This document shows positions 61,290 through 64,000 of a DNA stretch of 64,000 bases, piece by piece. Both the position numbers and the translations under genes were made by a program. This stretch comes from DATLMR01 sp035634255 (GTDB lineage Bacteria > Acidobacteriota > Blastocatellia > UBA7656). The stretch covers positions 1 to 64,000 of the forward strand of contig DASQDI010000124.1 of the NCBI GenBank assembly GCA_035634255.1. Direction: 5' to 3'. Within the stretch, counting starts at the first letter, position 1; each line of letters starts with the position of its first letter. The notes under the pieces were generated by a model, which saw only the letters and a list, made by a program, of their open reading frames with translations, ran no database searches and had not been told where the DNA came from.

Positions 61290-62492
61290 TCACTTATTGG
61301 TCAACGCTTCCACTCCGGGCAGTTCGTCGCCCGCCAGGAATTCGAGCGAAGCGCCCCCGCCGGTCGAGACGTGTGTGATGCGGTCGGAGACTCCCGCCTC
61401 GGCGACGGCGGCCACGGAATCGCCCCCGCCGACTATGGTCGTGGCGTCGGCCTCGGCCACCGCCTGCGCAATCGAGCGGGTGCCCCGGTCGAACGGCTCG
61501 CGCTCGAACATCCCCATCGGGCCGTTCCACACGATTGTTCTCGCGCCCGAGATTCTGGCGGAGAATTGCTTTATCGCTTCCGGGCCTATGTCGAGCCCCG
61601 CTTCGTCCGCCCCGATCTCAGTGACGAGGCATACGCGGGATTTGAAGTCCTTCGCCTCCGGGTCGTCCCAGAAGGACTTATCGACTACCACGTTGTCTAC
61701 GGGCAGAAGCATCTCGACCCCCCGCTCCCGCGCCTGTTTCAGCAGACCGCGCGCGAGGTCGAGCTTGTCGTCTTCGACGAGGGAGCGGCCCGTCTCGTTC
61801 CCCTGCGACTTGAGGAACGTGTAGGCCATAGCGCCGCCGATCAGGATCGAGTCGGCGGACTTCAACAGGTTCTCGATCACGCCGATCTTGTCCGAAACTT
61901 TCGCCCCCCCCAGGATCACCACGAAAGGGGCCTCGGGCTCTTCGAGCGCCTGCCCCAGATAACGCAGCTCTTTTTCCATCAGGAAGCCCGCGGCCGATTT
62001 CTCGACGAAGCGCGTGACCCCTTCCGTCGAGGCGTGCGCGCGGTGGGCCGTGCCGAAAGCGTCGTTCACGTAGAGGTCGGCAAGCTCCGCGAGCTGGCGC
62101 GCGAATTCGGGGTCGTTCTTCTCTTCCCCCTCATGAAACCTGACGTTTTCGAGCATCATGGCCTCGCCCTCTCCGAGCGCATCGACCATCGCCTTTACTT
62201 CAGGGCCGACAGAATCCGGGGCCTGCTTCACTTCCTTCCCAAGAAGCTCCGACAGGTGGGCCGAGGCCGGGGCGAGCGAAAACTTCGGGTCGGGCTTCCC
62301 CTTCGGCCTGCCCAGGTGCGAAGCGAGCACCAGCCGCGCCCCGTGGTCGAGCGCGTGCCGGATCGTCGGTAGAGCGGCGCGCACGCGCGTGTCGTCGGTG
62401 ATGCGGCCGTCCTCAAGCGGCACGTTGAAATCGACGCGCATCAGCACGCGCTTTCCCTTCAGGTCTAGGTCGGAGATCGAGAGTTTTGCCAT
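61290..62492 (-). CDS. pgk: Phosphoglycerate kinase
   Basis: A 400-residue phosphoglycerate kinase transferring phosphate from 1,3-bisphosphoglycerate to ADP. It has KRVLMRVDFNVPLEDG at the N terminus, LASHLGRPKG, the hinge and nucleotide-binding EAPFVVILGGAKVSDKI, NGPMGMFE and the C-terminal VGGGDSVAAVAEAG ... STGGGASLEFLAG. The ATG at 62492 gives the standard N terminus although its Shine-Dalgarno is weak. It is 58 bases after gap in the same leftward operon. Confidence 0.97.
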   Translation of the reverse strand: MAKLSISDLDLKGKRVLMRVDFNVPLEDGRITDDTRVRAALPTIRHALDHGARLVLASHLGRPKGKPDPKFSLAPASAHLSELLGKEVKQAPDSVGPEVKAMVDALGEGEAMMLENVRFHEGEEKNDPEFARQLAELADLYVNDAFGTAHRAHASTEGVTRFVEKSAAGFLMEKELRYLGQALEEPEAPFVVILGGAKVSDKIGVIENLLKSADSILIGGAMAYTFLKSQGNETGRSLVEDDKLDLARGLLKQARERGVEMLLPVDNVVVDKSFWDDPEAKDFKSRVCLVTEIGADEAGLDIGPEAIKQFSARISGARTIVWNGPMGMFEREPFDRGTRSIAQAVAEADATTIVGGGDSVAAVAEAGVSDRITHVSTGGGASLEFLAGDELPGVEALTNK

Positions 62493-62550
62493 AGGATTCA
62501 GATGTAGGAGCGCGGGGGCAGCCATCGCGCCTGCCCCCGCGGCCGTTGAA

Positions 62551-63558
62551 CTAGAGCCCCTGCTCCACGAGGTAGCGGACGAGGTCGACCACGCGGGTCG
62601 AGTAGCCCCATTCGTTGTCGTACCAGGCGAGGATCTTCACCATGTTACCTTCGAGCACGCTGGTGTACTGCGCGTCGATGATCGACGAGTGGGGGTTGCC
62701 GCGGAAATCTATCGAGACGAGCGGCTCTTCTTCGTATTGGAGGATGCCGTGGAGCGGGCCCTCGGCCGCCCTCTTCATGGCGGCGTTCACTTCCTCTTTG
62801 CTCGTGCCCTTCTCCACTTCCGCCACGAGGTCCACGACCGAGACGTTCGGCGTGGGCACGCGGAGCGAGATGCCGTCGAGCTTGCCCTTCAGCTCCGGCA
62901 GCACGAGGCCGATTGCCTTGGCCGCGCCGGTCGAGGTCGGGATGATCGACAACGCGGCGGCCCGAGCGCGGCGGAGGTCGCTGTGCGGGAGGTCGAGGAG
63001 CCTCTGGTCGTTCGTGTACGAGTGACAGGTGGTCATCAACCCCTTCCTGATCGTGAAATTTTCGTGCAGGACCTTCGCGGCCGGGGCGAGGCAGTTGGTC
63101 GTGCAGGAGGCGTTCGAGATGACGTGATGCTCTTTAGGGTTGTAGGACTTTTCGTTGACTCCGAGGACGACCGTGATGTCCTCGCCCTTGGCCGGGGCCG
63201 AGATGATCACTTTCTTGACCGTGTCGTGGAGGTGCTTCGCGGCGTCCTCCCGCTTCGTGAAGAGGCCCGTGGATTCGATCACCACCTCGGCCCCGACCGA
63301 AGCCCAGTCGATCTTGCCCGGATCGCGCTCGGAGAAGACTTTGAACTCGTCCCCGTTCACCGTGATCTGGCCGTCGCCGGCTTTGATCTCCGCGTCGAGG
63401 TTCCCGAGGACCGAATCGTACTTCAGCAGGTGAGCCAGAGTCTTCGTATCCGTTATGTCGTTGACCGCCACGAAATCTATATCGCCCCGGCCCATCGCCG
63501 CGCGAAAGATGTTGCGCCCTATGCGCCCGAACCCGTTGATTCCAACTTTAGTAGCCAT
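62551..63558 (-). CDS. gap: Glyceraldehyde-3-phosphate dehydrogenase, type I
   Basis: A 335-residue NAD-dependent GAPDH. The N-terminal VGINGFGRIGRNIFRAA binds NAD; ISNASCTTNCLAPAAKVL carries the catalytic Cys and the Asn; the catalytic His is in KGLMTTCHSYTNDQ; the S-loop and C-terminal helix WYDNEWGYSTRVVDLV are standard. GGAGGAAGAG precedes the ATG. Fourth enzyme of the central-carbon group with tkt, pgk and tpiA. Confidence 0.98.
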   Translation of the reverse strand: MATKVGINGFGRIGRNIFRAAMGRGDIDFVAVNDITDTKTLAHLLKYDSVLGNLDAEIKAGDGQITVNGDEFKVFSERDPGKIDWASVGAEVVIESTGLFTKREDAAKHLHDTVKKVIISAPAKGEDITVVLGVNEKSYNPKEHHVISNASCTTNCLAPAAKVLHENFTIRKGLMTTCHSYTNDQRLLDLPHSDLRRARAAALSIIPTSTGAAKAIGLVLPELKGKLDGISLRVPTPNVSVVDLVAEVEKGTSKEEVNAAMKRAAEGPLHGILQYEEEPLVSIDFRGNPHSSIIDAQYTSVLEGNMVKILAWYDNEWGYSTRVVDLVRYLVEQGL

Positions 63559-63711
63559 CTCTTCCTCCAGTCAAAAACTGTGAATAGTCCAAATCATATG
63601 GCGGGGCGTCGCCGCCAAGAGCAACACACGAAGTTATAGGAATAGTTCGAGGGTTGTCAAGCAGGGCGGATTTTCGACATCGCCGCCCCCTCCCGCGCCT
63701 GCCGAGACCCG

Positions 63712-64000
63712 TCACCGGACCAGAGTGCGGACCGTGTGGGCAATCGTTTTGCGGTCGATGCCGTAAGCCTCCATCAATTCCGAGGGCTCGCCCGAGCGAG
63801 GGAGCACGCCGACGCCGAGTTGCATGACCGTGATCCCGTCCGGGGTCACCGCGCTCATCACCGCTTCGCCGATCCCGCCCGCGAGCGAGTGGTCCTCGAC
63901 CGTGAGGATCACGTTGTTCGTCTCCCTCCCGCACTCGCGGAGGGTCTCGGAGTCCACGGGCTTGACGGAGAAGATGTCGACCACGCGCACGCTGATGCCT
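63712..64000 (-). CDS. tkt: Transketolase, C-terminal part (cut by the window end)
   Basis: Only the last ~95 residues are in the window. GISVRVVDIFSVKPVD, NNVILTVEDHSLAGGIGEAV and LGVGVLPRSGEPSELMEAYGID are typical of the C-terminal domain of transketolase, where the anomeric sugar phosphate sits. The frame runs off the right edge. A 1-deoxyxylulose-5-phosphate synthase is possible from this domain alone, but the operon with gap, pgk and tpiA favours transketolase. Confidence 0.85.
   Translation of the reverse strand, partial: GISVRVVDIFSVKPVDSETLRECGRETNNVILTVEDHSLAGGIGEAVMSAVTPDGITVMQLGVGVLPRSGEPSELMEAYGIDRKTIAHTVRTLVR

Overview
The window is high-GC bacterial DNA, densely coded on both strands. 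It has two tRNA genes, no rRNA, no CRISPR array and no recognisable insertion sequence. A very long Oar-type TonB-dependent receptor, paired ASPIC/UnbV (CRTAC1-like) and TPR proteins, secreted GH97, GH37 and GH15-like glycosidases, a HAF-repeat protein and a CHRD protein together suggest a heterotrophic Gram-negative of the Acidobacteriota, possibly Blastocatellia. That placement is inferred from gene content, not from a marker gene.

Layout. 1-12.3 kb: a HAF-repeat protein cut by the window edge, tRNA-Arg(CCT), an acylphosphatase/adenine phosphoribosyltransferase pair, an orphan PAS histidine kinase, a GT39-type membrane glycosyltransferase, a di-haem cytochrome c peroxidase-like protein, a protein with a histone H1-like tail, a CHRD protein, a sorbosone dehydrogenase-like protein and a GT25 enzyme. 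12.5-20.8 kb: a mostly tightly spaced rightward cluster of two glycosyltransferases, three methyltransferase-like proteins, a GTP cyclohydrolase II/RibD-reductase fusion, a BchC-like dehydrogenase lacking obvious zinc ligands, a ChbG/YdjC-type deacetylase and a small zinc-ribbon protein. 21.0-25.1 kb: two molybdenum-storage-protein (MoSto) homologues and a methyltransferase read leftward, divergent from a ModC-type ATPase with a MOP/TOBE tail. 25.4-28.4 kb: a double cupredoxin followed by a Tat-exported multicopper oxidase. 28.5-33 kb: an ABC-2 exporter, two sulfotransferases and a GT9 enzyme. 33-37 kb: small housekeeping and detoxification genes (GNATs, a Ddn-type flavin/deazaflavin reductase, DDAH-like, DoxX, Mug, VOC). 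37-54.7 kb: carbohydrate genes: GH97, two UnbV+TPR pairs, trehalase, the TonB receptor and a GH15/GDE-like hydrolase. 54.9-58.3 kb: a ModA lipoprotein and a PAS-GGDEF-EAL protein. 58.7-64 kb: OsmC, tRNA-Leu(GAG) and a leftward central-carbon group: transketolase (cut by the window end), gap, pgk, a lipoprotein, tpiA, secG.

The most interesting part is 12.5-25.1 kb. A pathway that appears to start from GTP (cyclohydrolase plus ribosyl reductase) and to decorate its product with sugars and methyl groups lies directly beside a MoSto pair and a ModC-like ATPase. No nitrogenase gene and no ModB permease is visible, and the only ModA lies about 30 kb away. The working hypothesis is a molybdenum- or tungsten-linked system built around a glycosylated pyrimidine or pteridine. 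It rests on co-location and family membership only.
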